A DNA stretch of 64,000 nucleotides from Holothuria scabra (Eukaryota > Echinodermata > Holothuroidea > Aspidochirotida > Holothuriidae), in assembly GCA_037179385.1 (NCBI GenBank), contig CM074185.1:50967000-51030999 (forward strand), written 5' to 3'. Of this stretch, positions 52,022-64,000 are shown in pieces; the stretch's first letter is position 1, and the number at the start of each line of letters is the position of its first letter. The notes beneath the pieces were generated by a model. It saw only the letters and a program-made list of their open reading frames with translations, searched no databases and was not told the DNA's origin. The translations under genes and the position numbers were made by a program.

Positions 52022-52247
52022 CCTTGAAGGGCAAATACAGTCCCCCAAAAATGAACTTCCTAGTATCTTTCATGACATTTCAAAGACTTACACGTTGTAT
52101 ATTTATAATAAACCATGCAGTAACTCCTGGTATATTTCACAATAATATTGATGAGGAAAAATGTTGTAATATGGTTTCCAAGAGCCAATCCTGAAATAGG
52201 ATAGACTACTACACTTATTCAGTTGGGTGACGGTTTTTTCTCTTTAA
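52022..52247. mobile_element. Miniature element, family A
   Basis: Begins cttgaagggcaaatacagtc, has tgttgtaatatggtttccaagagccaatcctgaaata and ends tttttctctttaa. Confidence 0.6.
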
Positions 52248-55200
52248 CTGAGTAAGGATACAAAGATCTGATTCTACATTAGGCCTAAGTGTAATTTACA
52301 CTTATTAAAATGTATTCAAATGTGAAAATGAATTAAAAAAATTGAAAATTATTTAAAATATCCTTTAATTTCAAAAAGGGATATTAGTGGTGTCGGTTTT
52401 GAAAAGCTGAAAGAGGACCGTAAACTATCCCCCACATTTTGTTATCATACCCAGTGCTGTGAATCTTAGTTGCCCACTTTAAAGCGCCGGCATCTTATGA
52501 GATAGTTCGTTCTGCCTTTATCCCTTCATTTCAAATGTTTCTGGTACTTAACATGGAAAGAAGTCTTTTGTGTTGAGTTTTGAAATTTATGACGAAAGCA
52601 ATTGCCATGTGAATAAAATGTAGAGACTCTGCAACCGGTTTAAGTGGTTAATTAGTCTTCAGTTGAATCCGATTGTTTTGAGTTGTCATTTAATGTAGAC
52701 GTTATACATATTTGAACAACTTTCACTTCTTTAGTCTTTAATTTCAAGTTACTAGGAAATGTTCTAAATCCGCCGGGTGTCAGTCGATGTGGTTAGGCTG
52801 CCTACAGCGGCTTTCAAATAACGTTAGCGCGTTTTAATTTAGCATACCGGCATGCACTGGGTCCTCACTGCGCATTTGCGCAGGAGAATTGCAATCTTTG
52901 CATAGGAGACAAACATACATAGGAAGAGCAGATTTTTCATTAGTCCACCAATTTTTCAAATTTCCTTACATCCTTACAGGAACCCTTGAATCCAAACTTT
53001 TCAGCACTACAAGCCCAATATCAGTTGCTTAATTAGAGCAAAAATTTGGTTGCTCTTCGCGCGCCACATATTATGACCCCTAATGCCATGGTGTTCAAAC
53101 TTTAAAAATAAAAATGGAAAATTTTGGCGCTTGCACCCTGGAAAAAAGTCTAGCTACGCCACCACTTGTACTTGGGTTACTAGTTGGGAGCTAAACTAAG
53201 TTGACAATTCAGTTAAACCAAGGAAGGGATGAACGTTGTGGGAAATCATTGTCTTACATGTCTTAAAACGAGTCAGAAGATAATCCCTTACTGAGAATCC
53301 ATACCACACAGTAGTGTGTACAAGAGTTTGTAGAGGAAAATCAGGATGTCGAGTGAAACCAATCGGAGGCAGTCATAAACCGAACCTGACCGAGCAACAG
53401 CCAAACACCCGCTCAGACTGGCGGTAATGGAAGTTAAAATATGTTTTAAATGTAGCGCCCCTTTGCACCTCAAATACAGCGCCATTTTGCACCTCAAATA
53501 TCACACCATTTTGAACCTCAGTCCTCTTTACCAAGCTAAAATCTTACAAAGAAAACGGGGTCACACCGCCTACCCTTAGATTACTCCCTTACAACAACGA
53601 ACAATTATAACTTATCTTTGAAAGTGACTACCGTCATATTGTTATAGGAAGCCGCCGTATCTCAGCATTTTCCAAGGGGTCTAATGAAAAAACAACAAGC
53701 ATTAACATAGGCGCGTTGAGGCTTCACCTTTTTCGTAAGTTAAACGCGTGCGACTCGTTTTCTTTAAGGGCTCGAAAAGGCTTCAACATGGGTAAAATAA
53801 TTATTCGGTTAAAAAAATGATAAAAGCTTCCTTTATTGTACCTAGACGTGTATCTTGGCTCCAATTCTCTTAAGTTGTCGAAATAATGCAAAAATGGACT
53901 TTTGATTATGCACTCATCACTTGTGAGATTTGCCTTTTTGACCTCCTGCAGGCAAGGCCAGTCAGTGTTCGTTAGGGCGTGAAACAGCTGCGCATTGACG
54001 CACCCCTTCGCCATTACCTCAAAACTTCATAGCCTTTAACGCGCGTTTGTTTTATGTAGAATATTACACACCAAATGCCGCAAATACATAGGCTACCTGG
54101 TTGCTTTGATGCAACAATTGGAGATGAACTGTAACATACCGTTCCGTCACAACTCGACGAAAATGACACACATTGAACTCACCCAAGTCCGGTTAAAAGG
54201 TGCTTCTTAGGCCTACAATATTGATAACTACATAATATGTTTCATTGACTCCCATTTTGGGTAGGCTATAGGTTTCACGTTTAACAGTTGATGGGCATAG
54301 AGTGTATTGTAAAGAAAGTATGGGTCTTTATAACGAGAATAATACAGTTTGAACATGTCAAGTGGGTGTTTAGAAAAAACGTCCTCAGAGTCCCGGTCAA
54401 CAGCTTTTCTGTGATAGCATAATAATACTTACCGTGTAGACAAGAACATTGTGTTTAAGCAAACACAATAGGGATGTGAAGCCACTAAGATTCAGACCAG
54501 TATTTCGTATTGTTCCCGAACAAGACCTCCGGATAAGAATACTAGTAAGGTGGGTTTAGGGCAATAATAACCACCCGCTGGGCCTTACGGGAGGGAGCTT
54601 AGTTAAATATAAGGAAAAGTTTGAGAGAATAAGGAAACATCTATTCACTCAACCAATTTACGAAACGCAAACGTCAATACTTGAATGCATCCGGTTACCT
54701 AACAAGTGTCGTAGTGCCGTTAAATGCGAGTTTAACAAGCTGACCTAGCTGTCAATACGTGACTACAGTGGGTGGTCAGTGGTCACTAAGTTAAAGAAAA
54801 AAGTAATTAACGAAACTACGCGAAATGCGAAATCACCAGATGGTAACTTCCTTTGATAGAAATTACGTTAAAAATGAATAAAGGAATTTGATTTTCTGAG
54901 GAAATAATTCACTTAATTGTAATATAATTTACAAAGAAAACAAGAACTGAAAAAGCCTCCCTGGAATAACGTGCAAATTTAATTTTTCTCTTTTCGGCTT
55001 TAAATCGCGTCCGGATCGATAGCAAAAGGCATATGTCATATCTGTGCTTCATTGATGAAAACCAATTCTTTCTTTTTGCTTGTTAGTGACTCGATTTTTT
55101 GCTAAGAAAAAATAATCATCCGACAACTGTCAAGGACACTGTTACGTACACCGTCGGAACGACGGCTATCCATCACAGACTACACTAGTACATGGGGTTA

Positions 55201-55470
55201 TGAGTGTCTGTTTTCTTTTTTTTTGGGGGGGGGGGGGTCCAGGTTGTTTAACAGCCTGATTTCCCATCTATCAGTATAAAAAATTAAAACTTACAAGTAA
55301 TCCACACAATCGCCTCTGGATCCCTTCTAAACATAACCGAACAGTCGAAGCTGTATGTCAGTTAAGCAGATGCCGTGCTATCAAGTGTTTTCTTGTAGTA
55401 ATCACATCTCATACCTGGCATGTAGAAGTCAAACGCTGTGACCTAATGTGTGAAGGCAGTCTCTACAGTT
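52248..55470. other. Intergenic stretch
   Basis: Mostly unique. A CAGTGGCGTAGCTAG-type terminus in reverse (ctagctacgccaccactt, about 53149-53167) marks another decayed hAT-like end; a G-run (55226-55239) and a 24-base tandem repeat (listed separately) occur. No gene recognised. Confidence 0.4.
53451..53520 (+). repeat. 24-base tandem repeat, three units
   Basis: Units of the form gcgccattttgcacctcaaa with small differences. Confidence 0.75.
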
Positions 55471-55477
55471 TAATTTT

Positions 55478-55695
55478 GAAATAACAGCTGTATTTCACCA
55501 TTTTCTTCCTATTTCTTGTCTAGTACAAGTTTCATAATTTGTAAGGACCTACGCTAATCATTATATAGGCCTATGAATCAAACATTTAAATTTCACATCT
55601 GAGAAGGAAATATTGTCACATGATTATCAAGAGCCATTCACGAAACAGGGTAGTCCACAAAACTAGTTTAAATTGGGGTGACTGCATTATCCATG
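55478..55695. mobile_element. Miniature element, family A
   Basis: gaaataacagctgtatttcacc ... atattgtcacatgattatcaagagcc ... ttggggtgactgcatt. Confidence 0.65.
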
Positions 55696-55916
55696 GTTAA
55701 AAGTAAAACTGAGAATACCATAAATATATTGTCATAAAATTACAGGTACTTTTCCTCTTCATTATGGAGGCGGTATATAGGAAAACATTTTTCTGTTCAA
55801 TTCCAAGTTGTCTATTCCAGATTTCTATCAGAATAAAACTGCGCCGATAATCGTAAACTCTACACAAAGAGTTAGAAGGGTACGTGCTCTCGTCGTCTTT
55901 CAGGGGCAACCTCAAA

Positions 55917-55960
55917 AAAATTAAAAAAAAAAAAAAGAAGAAGAAGAAGAAAAAAAAACT
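55917..55960. repeat. Poly-A/GAA tract
   Basis: A-run followed by (GAA)n; it creates the Phe run in the minus-strand frame 55697-56137, which is therefore not a gene. Confidence 0.8.
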
Positions 55961-56301
55961 TGTCTCGTATACATCTTTTCGGTGGAGGAGAGGAGTTGAA
56001 AACGTGCTAATGCGTTGACCCCATTGAGACTCTTGGCAACATTCAAGATCTTCTGAAAAGATGGAATTGTCTATGTGACTGTCCAAACCCCCGACTGTAG
56101 TTATTTTACCTCTAACTTCTTTTGAAAAAAAATTCACATGTCAAGGTGGGTTTAGATGAGTTTTAAGGCAAACTTACGGGAAGACATTCTCACACTGTTT
56201 CATTATGTCACTGAAAACCATCCGCTACCTGACTGATTTTCATTACGGTTGCCTGAGTTCGAATGAAGAGGCAGGATAGATGACAAGCTATTGGGCACTT
56301 C

Positions 56302-58374
56302 CAGTGGCGTAGCTAGGATTTTTTTCCAGGGGGGGAGGGGCAAAGGTATGAAATTTCCCCTAAACTTTTCCCGGTCATTGTGTATGTATTTCATATAAAA
56401 TATGCAAATTTACAAGTATAACAACATTACCATGTCATTTTGTAATATTACCTGCATTTTAATCTTAGAGTATAACATAGAGCAATCGGAAATAACAAAG
56501 TATATTATTTTGGTAAACAATATCTGTTTTTGTGCATGTGTAGTAACGCAGTGGCGTACGCAGGATTTCTCTGAAGGGGGGGGGGGGGGATATGCAGTAT
56601 GGTCTAAAGGGAGGGGTGTCCGAAAATTTCTTGACGTTTTCAAGAAGCCTAGATGCAAAATGGTGCAAGATTTTCGACTTTGACAGGAACAGTGTTAACA
56701 GTTGAATCGTGGTGGTTCATGAGGATAAAACTGAAACTTTTGTGTCTTTACATGCATTCTTATGCCATTTATGCTACCTTACGAAGTAGAACTTGTCATT
56801 AAATTTGCACACTTTTAGGAGTCAAAATTAAAGAGCATTGATCGGTACAAGATTGTGGTTTTTTTTGGCCACAAAACGTTATTTTATCATAAAGATTATC
56901 TAAGCGGAGCGCCATCATTAGTTGGAGCGTAGAGAAAATTTCGAAAAATCAGACCCCTCAGATGGCCGGAAATAGCATTTTCCTGACTTTTTGGAAGAAT
57001 CTAACGAGTCGCTTTCTTCTTTTGTCGTTTGCAATGAAACGCTCACTTCAAAATATGTTCGCAAACTGCAAAGTGATCAGAGAGTTAAGAGCTAATTTGA
57101 CCCTAAAAATGTAATTTTGCCCAAAAGACTGAGCGAAGCGCCACCATTGGTTGGCGTGGAACGTAAAGAAAATTTCGAAAAATCAGACCCATCAGATGGC
57201 CAAAAATAGCGTATTCATGCTTGTAAAGAGAATCTTAACATGTAGTCTTTATTTTAATCGATTCCACCAGTGGGATACAAAGTCCACCTTTTTAAGTAAA
57301 AATTGGAATTTGACAGAACTTGCCAATTCGTAGGAATTAAAAAATTGGCATCACTAAGGGGCCTTGCAGAGGCAATCCTTCCCCTTTGAAAGTTTTCGAA
57401 AACTTGGGTGTCCTTATATGCAATCTGGTGCCACATATGCTATCTTTTGAAGTACAATCTGTGTTACTAAAGTTTGACTCCGTATTTTTACAAAGAAAAA
57501 ATGCCATCGGTGAGGGGGGGGGGGGAAGCATGGCCCAATGGTCCCCCCTTCGTACACCACTGAAAGGAGGCCTAATAGTGGCTCGATCACACAGAATATC
57601 CTGTTAGAACAGCAGTCTGTTAAGTGTAGAAGGCTGCAAGGTGCTCATGGACCCGTTTATTGTTAACACCCCAAGTGAGCAGAAAACTATTTTCCCGAAC
57701 TAGCCTGTAAGCCTCCAAGGATTAGGCTAAGTAACAAAATCTAAGTATGGATCCCGTTCATTCTAATTTCTAGACTAACGTTAAGTTTATCGTTGGCCAT
57801 GCATTGTTTCAGCCCCATCCATCGTTATGTACACAGGGAAATATCGGTATAGTTTAAACCTCCCGCTACTAGCTTGTAGGACAATATGACCTCGGGAGTC
57901 TACGTTAGTGACTTGTCAGTTTTCACATCCTTTTACTGAATTCCCAAAGTGTACAACGCAGAGACTGTGTACAAGGGGAAAAGTTCGAGTTTACAGCCTT
58001 TCAGTGTTCGTTGTACTGTAGCAGCTGTTGTTAAATTCCTGAGTAACAGCTTCCTGCCCACTGAAATGCACTGATCATAACACCCGCGCGTATACACGAG
58101 AACATTCAATCTGCTACGCGGCGAGGACGTTCCTGTGGAACGCGAGTAGGGCCGGTTCATGCGAAACTGACAAAATGTGGGTTAATTTGTTGCATGAAAA
58201 TACGAATTATGTATGAGAAATGTCTCACAATTTCTTATTCTAACAAAAATTTTGAGAAATTTCTGTTAGAATAAGAAAATTCATCAAATTCCCCCAATTT
58301 CATCAAATTTTCCAAATTAATTTTCGGGGGGGGGGGGGGAACTTGCCCCAGCCCCCCCAGTCGCTACGCCACTG
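56302..58374. mobile_element. 2,073-base non-autonomous hAT-like transposon, copy 1
   Basis: Left end CAGTGGCGTAGCTAGG, right end (read inverted) CAGTGGCGTAGCGACTGGGG. Flanked by a perfect 8-base direct repeat GGCACTTC at 56294-56301 and 58375-58382. Internally it carries gcggagcgcca..attggttgg units and a nested inverted-repeat segment (56549-57562). No frame longer than about 90 codons, so no transposase. 8-base duplications and CAGTG ends fit hAT. Confidence 0.92.
56549..57562. mobile_element. Nested CAGTGGCGTACGCAGG segment inside copy 1
   Basis: CAGTGGCGTACGCAGG at 56549 and CTTCGTACACCACTG ending 57562 are imperfect inverted repeats. The same nested segment is present at the equivalent place in copy 2 (about 58924-59940), so it was part of the element before it multiplied. 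Confidence 0.7.
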
Positions 58375-58382
58375 GGCACTTC

Positions 58383-58676
58383 ACCCGGACACCTTCCCTT
58401 TTATATCCATAGCCTTATATAGTTTGACAATTGACAACATCCCAGGAATTTTTTCAACCTTTCCCCCCAAATATTTTATTATTTCGAGACTTGAGGAAAG
58501 ATTAAGTAAATCTAGGGCATGAAGTGGGGTCGAGGGAAAAAGTACCATAAGAGATTATGTACATGACGTCAGCGCTTTTCAATTTGGCATGTTGGATGGA
58601 CCTGATCTTGCGCAGTACGTAAATTACCTATACTCGCACCTTAGTAACAATTGTTGTCCAATGGATGCCTGGATAT
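58383..58676. other. Unique spacer between the two hAT-like copies
   Basis: About 290 bases without repeat family or coding signal; contains TGACGTCA (58564-58571). Confidence 0.5.
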
Positions 58677-58684
58677 AACCAGAT

Positions 58685-60719
58685 CAGTGGCGTAGCTAGG
58701 ATTTTTTCCAGGGGGGGCAAAGGTATGAAATTTCCCCTAAACTTTTCCCGGTCATTGTGTATGTATTTCATATAAAATATGCAAATTTACAAGTATAACA
58801 ACATTACCATGTCATTTTGTTATATTACCTGCATTTTCATTTTAAAGTATAACATATAGAGCAATTGGAAATAACAAAGAATATTATTTTGGTAAACAAT
58901 ATCTGGTTTATTTGTATGTAGTAAGGCGCGGCGTAGGCAGGATTTCTCTGAAGGGGAGGGGTATGCAGTATAGTCTAAGGGGAGGGGTGTCCGGAAATTT
59001 TTTGACGTTTTCAAGGAGCCTAGATGCAAAATGGTGCAAGATTTTCGACTTTGACAGGAACAGTGTTAAAAGTCGAATCGTGGTGGTTCGTGAGGATAAA
59101 ACTGAAACTTCTGTGTCTTTACATGCATTCTTATGCCATTCATGGTACCTTAGGAAGTGAAACTTTTCATTAAATTTGCACACTTGGAGTCAAAATAAAA
59201 GAGCATTGATCGGTACAGGATTGAGGTGTTTCTTGGCCACAAAACGTTATTTTATCATAAAGATTACCTAAGCGGAGCGCCACAATTGGTTGGCGCGGAA
59301 CGTAGAGAAAACTTCGAAAAATCAGACCCTCAGATGGCCGGAAATAGCATTTTCCTGACTTATACGAAGAATCTAAGGAGTCGCTATCTTCTTTTGTCGT
59401 TTGCAATCAAATGCTCACTTCAAAATATGTTCGCAAACTGCAAAGTGATCAGAGAGTTAAGAGCTAATTTGACCCTTCAAATGTAATTTTGCCCAAAAGA
59501 CTGAACGAAGCGCCACCGTTAGTTGGCGTGGAGCGTAAAGAAAATTTCGAAAAATCAGACCCCTCAGATGGCCAAAAATAGCTTATTCATGTTTTTAAAG
59601 AGAATCTAAACATGTTGTCTTTTTTATTGATGCCACCAGTGGGAAACAGAGTCTACCTTTTTAGGTTAAAATTGGAATTTGACAGAATTTGCCTAGGTCT
59701 ATTTATAGGAATTAAAAAAAAAATGGCATCACTGAAGGACCTTGCAGAGACGATCCTTCCCCTTTGAAAATTCTTGAAAAATTGGGTCTCCCTATATGCA
59801 ATCTGGTGCCACATACTATGCTATCTTTTGAATAAAATCTGTGTTACTAAAGTTAGACTACGTATTTTTAAGAACAAAGAAAAAATGGCATCTGTGAGGG
59901 GGCATGGCCCAATTAATGGTCTCCCCTTCGCACGCCACTAAGGAGGCCTAAGAGTGGCTCGATCACAGAGGATATCCTGTTAGAACAGCAGTCTGTTATG
60001 TGTAGAAGGCTACAAGGTACTCATTGACCTGTTTATTGTTACACCCCAAGTGAGCAGAAAGCTATTTTCCCGAACTAGACTGTAAGCCTCCAAGGATTAG
60101 GCTAAGTAACAAAATCTAAGTATGCCAATGGATCCCTTTCATTCTAATTTCTAGACTAACTTTAAGTTTATCGTTGGCCATGGATTGTTTCAGCCCCATC
60201 CATCTTACGAACACAGAGTAAAATCGGCATAGCTACTAATATATTTGTAGAACAACATAATAACCCCGGGGGTCTATGGTAGTGACTTGTCAGTTTTCAC
60301 ATCCTTTTACTGAATTCCCAAAGTGCACAACACAGAGACTGTGTACAAGGGGATAAGTTCGGGATTACAGCCTTTCAGTGTTTGTTGCACTGTATCAGCT
60401 GTTGTTAAATACCTGAATGTGTGCACTGAAATGCACTGATCATAACCCTAGTGTGTATACAAGAGAACATTCAATCTGCTACGCGGCGAGGGCATTTCTG
60501 TGGAACACGAGTAGGGCCGGTTCATGCGACACTGACGAAATCTGAGTTAATTTGTTGCATAAAAATACGAATTATGTATGAAAAATATCTCACAATTTCT
60601 TATTCTACCAAAGATTTTGAGAAATTTTTGTAAGAATAAGAAAATTCATCAAATTTCCCCAAAATTTTTTCCAGGGGGGGGCAATTTGCCCCCCATGCCC
60701 CCCAGTAGCTACGCCACTG
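58685..60719. mobile_element. 2,035-base non-autonomous hAT-like transposon, copy 2
   Basis: Same orientation and same structure as copy 1, end to end. Ends CAGTGGCGTAGCTAGG and, inverted, CAGTGGCGTAGCTACTGGGG. Flanked by a different perfect 8-base repeat AACCAGAT (58677-58684 and 60720-60727), so it arose by its own insertion and not by tandem duplication of copy 1. No transposase frame. Confidence 0.92.
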
Positions 60720-60727
60720 AACCAGAT

Positions 60728-63668
60728 TCTACTATTATTACACGGTGAACCCCAACACGACTTCATGTCTTAACCTCTGGTCCTCTCACTGTTCGAACCC
60801 TTAACTACTTAGCTCCTCCGCCCTGCTCTTAAGGCTTGCGGAACATATTACGAATCATCATCATAGTCATAGCCGCATGTTCCGTTCTTCCACTTGCAAA
60901 AGAAGGGGGATTTACACAAAGAGACAGGAATTTCTGGCCGCAAGTGCAAACGAATAACTGATTTGTTTCAGATGCGGTGGTGCGCTTGTCATAAAAATAA
61001 ATGCCTAAACCTATTTTGTTTCCTCAATCAGCAAATTTGGAGACCACCTGACTCCGAGAGCAATCTTCGGCATTGGGTTCGGTAAAGAGATCCTCCAATC
61101 GCATTCTGAAAAAAAAAGTTATGAAAAGAAAAAAAGGACTTCAAACTATGCTACATGTTGCACCAGATTGCTCCCTAAGGACAGCGATCATGCCCTACAC
61201 TTGGTCACCCCAAATAAAGGTTCTGCCTAGGCCAGTGATCTTCACCTCTTCCCCTTTCCCCACGAGGTGCCTATTTCTCCTATAGTCTATAAGAATATCC
61301 CTGCCTTTGGTTTAATAATGACCTTTACTTCAATCGACATGAATGTGATTCTGCTTTCCAAAGAATTAGCAATCTTTTTTATGAAAATTCTGGATTAAGG
61401 TTTAAGGAAAACTGTCAAACGAATGCCTGGGCAACCAATTGCAAGGCATGTTGTTTTGTCTTTCAAAAAAGAAATTTCTCAAAGATTTTTCTGAAATTTA
61501 GGAAAGTTTGCTACAGAGTTTGTTCAAGAAAGTAATTTGGCAGATTCGGATACTGTTCCCATTTGATGTTTGAAAGTTCATGGCAGGATTAATGAAATAT
61601 CACCTGAGCTGAGCCAAGATCGAAAGGCTGTAAGGAATCTGTTTCTAAGTTGAACTCAACAGTTTGCCATTAAACAAGCATTTTGCAAACGCATCCATGA
61701 ACTAACCAAAGTACTGTAGATGTCAGCCTCCTGCCCTGTCCATTAAATTTGATACATTCTTGGTGGCACAACACTAGCGTGGTGTGCTAGAGACCCTATC
61801 TTCTTACAGGCTTTACTATCCCCCACCCCTTCACGAATCCTTGGCTACAAGTCTGTGTGGTATGGTAATTGAACAGTACCAATGGGAACCCCTTTCTCCA
61901 CAGCTCAATTCTGAACAAACTCACGTATCACAAACAACTTTTTGTTTGATCTACGTTTGATTTTTGCAAGGATTACAGCATGAAGGATCAAATTAATACT
62001 GAGTGCAGCTGCGTATGGAACAGGGTTAAAATTGTATTCTCATCTTTACATATCACTGTTAGATCAAATCCAAAAGGAAAAAAAAGTTGAGAACAATTTG
62101 TTAAGTAAATATATCCCTTGTATTCATTTGCATCTGTGTGTATGAACAACAGTTGCGTTCACACTTACTGTCTGGAAAAGAATGACTAGCAATATCCTTA
62201 CATCTTAAAGGAAGCTGACCACAAAAGAACCTGTACATGATAACAAAAACAAAACCATGTCTGCAAAATGTAGTGAAAACTATCCAACAATTCAGCAAGT
62301 ATTCTACCCTGACTATTCACAGTGAACAAACAGGCAAGTTCCTCAGATAAAATGATAATTTATTTTATTTTTTCCCTTCAAGATACCACCAGTGACAGTG
62401 GATATTAAATAAGAATTATTAGGAGCACTTATGGAAAACAACAGGAATGTTGCCATGGCCCTGCTAGATCAAAACATGGTTAGAAGTTGAGACATTAAAT
62501 TTGAACAAACCAAACCAAGAACACCCTTGAACATTATCAAACTTCATTAATTATAATTTGATAATAATTCAGAGTGAGTGACTTTATCACTTCCAGAAGC
62601 CCTATCAATGTTCTTAAAAATATCGGCTTCGCTATGAAAAATGAGTTGGCGAGTTCACAACTTCCTTCATACTGTATCAATGTCTCATTTTTTTTCTTTG
62701 GTTTTTATCTCTTTGTACACTGCAAGGCTACAAGCATCAACATTGCATTGTTTGAGATTTAAAGCTGGCTCTTAATACATATTCTGAAAATTTTTTGAAT
62801 ATCTCTTACAGTTACTGAATGCTACTCCTTTAAATAATAAACAGTAGAATAGAAAATGGGGTCAAAAACTATAAACACAAACTTTATACAACTTAAGAAT
62901 CCTCTTACCAAATGTAATAACTTGCAGACTGTCCAGGGCCCCCTTTTTACCTTGACAAAAATCTCACTCATAGCTTACATATATTTTCATAACTTATGTA
63001 CAACACTCATTTGTTACAGGAGAATTGTAATACACTTTGTTAAGATAAAGCCAACAGATACACAAAACAAAAGCATTTGTTTCCTTACAAGCTTTCCATT
63101 CATTCAATTGTATACATTACTGCAAATGTCCAGAACTCAAACTTCAAGAAGTTTTACTTACAAGGTTTGGCCAACTGTCATTAATGCCACAAAGAGATGG
63201 ACCCTGTGCAGCGAGCAACCTCAAACCTAGATGCAAAGAGAGGGCCTAACACACTAGTTTGTTTTACCTCCAAGAAGTTCTGTGATCCTAAAAATTCAAG
63301 GTGAAGTCCAAAATCTTTTACAGCCTTTGCAATATGTTACTTATTTCTTTCCACAGAAAAATGTTCAAATAGTGCAGGATTAAGTATTAACATCTAACTC
63401 CCAGAATACAGCCTTAACTGCCATTCATTTCAGTTCTCTTGTTCAATATTGAATTTTATTAAATTTCAACTCAAAAGAGAGATTGCTGTTTGTAGAGACA
63501 TCACACCAGCAGGGGATTATTCAATTGCTTCAATTCAAAAATATTCAAAGAAGCCAAACAGAATTGTTGAAGTTGATTTTATCAAGTGTTTTTCAACAGC
63601 AATCCAAGATCTATGAAACTTTGAGGCAATATAAATATTTGTCACAGGAATTTCAGGGTAGATGCACT
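60728..63668. other. Right-hand intergenic stretch
   Basis: No repeat family, exon or RNA recognised. Two overlapping TTTATT (62359-62369) would be AATAAA on the minus strand, so a minus-strand 3' untranslated region entering from the right is possible but unsupported. Confidence 0.3.
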
Positions 63669-63786
63669 CTGTTTAACAAGGTGTTTCTTGATTGGCTGTT
63701 GCGATTGTATTATATCGACTGTATTATTTGTTAGGGTTAGGGATTAGGGCCATCATTAGCCAGTTAGAAAATTTCTTGTTAAACAG
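63669..63786. mobile_element. Miniature inverted-repeat element, family H copy 2
   Basis: CTGTTTAACAAG at 63669 and CTTGTTAAACAG ending 63786 are perfect 12-base inverted repeats; the interior matches 21492-21603 (gtttcttgattggctgt, ttagccagttag). Confidence 0.8.
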
Positions 63787-64000
63787 TGTGCATTGTGCCA
63801 AATTTCATATTATTCAAGAGTTTATAAGATTAAAATGCTTCTCTAATAGGTCACTATCCATTAATGATTTTGAAGAAGTGGAAAGTTTTGCACATGACAC
63901 CTTAATTTAATGTAAGACACTAAAATCTACCTGCTTTATGTGTTCATTTCTTCTTGTAAAGGCTGTTCTGACATATACATGGGTAAGAAAAGATAATACA

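Noticed and set aside
55697..56137. 146-residue minus-strand open frame with a poly-Phe run
   Set aside because: The Phe run is a translated poly-A/GAA tract and no domain is visible on either side.
62101..64000. Minus-strand gene 3' end entering from the right
   Set aside because: Only AATAAA-like signals in AT-rich DNA support it; no coding exon or conserved motif was found.
1..64000. CRISPR arrays, operons or other prokaryotic systems
   Set aside because: Spliced animal genes, SINEs and transposons show eukaryotic DNA; the tandem repeats have no spacer structure.

Overview
The window looks like a gene-sparse, AT-rich stretch of a marine deuterostome genome, most likely an echinoderm and possibly a sea cucumber. 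That guess rests on two recognisable animal genes with long introns, tRNA-derived SINEs ending in TAAC repeats, many short inverted-repeat elements and scattered TAGGCCTA motifs. It is an inference from style, not a species identification. No prokaryotic features, CRISPR arrays, rRNA genes or convincing functional tRNA genes were seen.

Region 1 (start to about 28.1 kb, + strand) is the 3' two-thirds of a pappalysin (PAPP-A-like metalloprotease) gene. Fifteen exons were found by hand. All junctions use AG/GT, all codon phases agree, and joined they give about 1,102 residues: the end of LNR1, LNR2, the zinc site HELGHNLGLWH with its Met-turn, the central beta-rich and cysteine-rich parts, and five sushi (CCP) modules. 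The 5' exons (signal peptide, laminin-G region, first part of the protease) lie left of the window. The frame stops exactly at the last cysteine of CCP5, so the third LNR of vertebrate PAPP-A is missing from this frame. A possible cysteine-less relic of it sits 1.2 kb downstream.

Region 2 (about 28.1-40.1 kb) is intergenic and repeat-rich. It holds two weak candidate exons of a DEG/ENaC-type ion channel, the second abutted by a 374-bp inverted-repeat element, plus several DNA-transposon remnants.

Region 3 (about 40.1-50.9 kb, + strand) is a compact LIM-homeobox gene of the Lhx6/8 (arrowhead) class. It has a short candidate first exon, one exon for each LIM domain and a terminal homeodomain exon, for a predicted protein of about 247 residues. 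Its large first intron holds a 170-bp near-perfect palindrome carrying two TGACGTCA sites.

Region 4 (about 50.9-64 kb) has no recognisable gene. It is dominated by two full-length copies of the same 2.0-kb non-autonomous hAT-like transposon, each with its own perfect 8-bp target duplication. The rest is unique AT-rich sequence with a few miniature elements.

The two real genes act separately: an extracellular protease expected to regulate growth-factor binding proteins, and a nuclear transcription factor. Most of the remaining structure is mobile-element biology: hAT-like elements, TTAA-flanked and TA-flanked miniature elements, tRNA SINEs and a 145-bp satellite carrying nuclear-receptor-type half sites.
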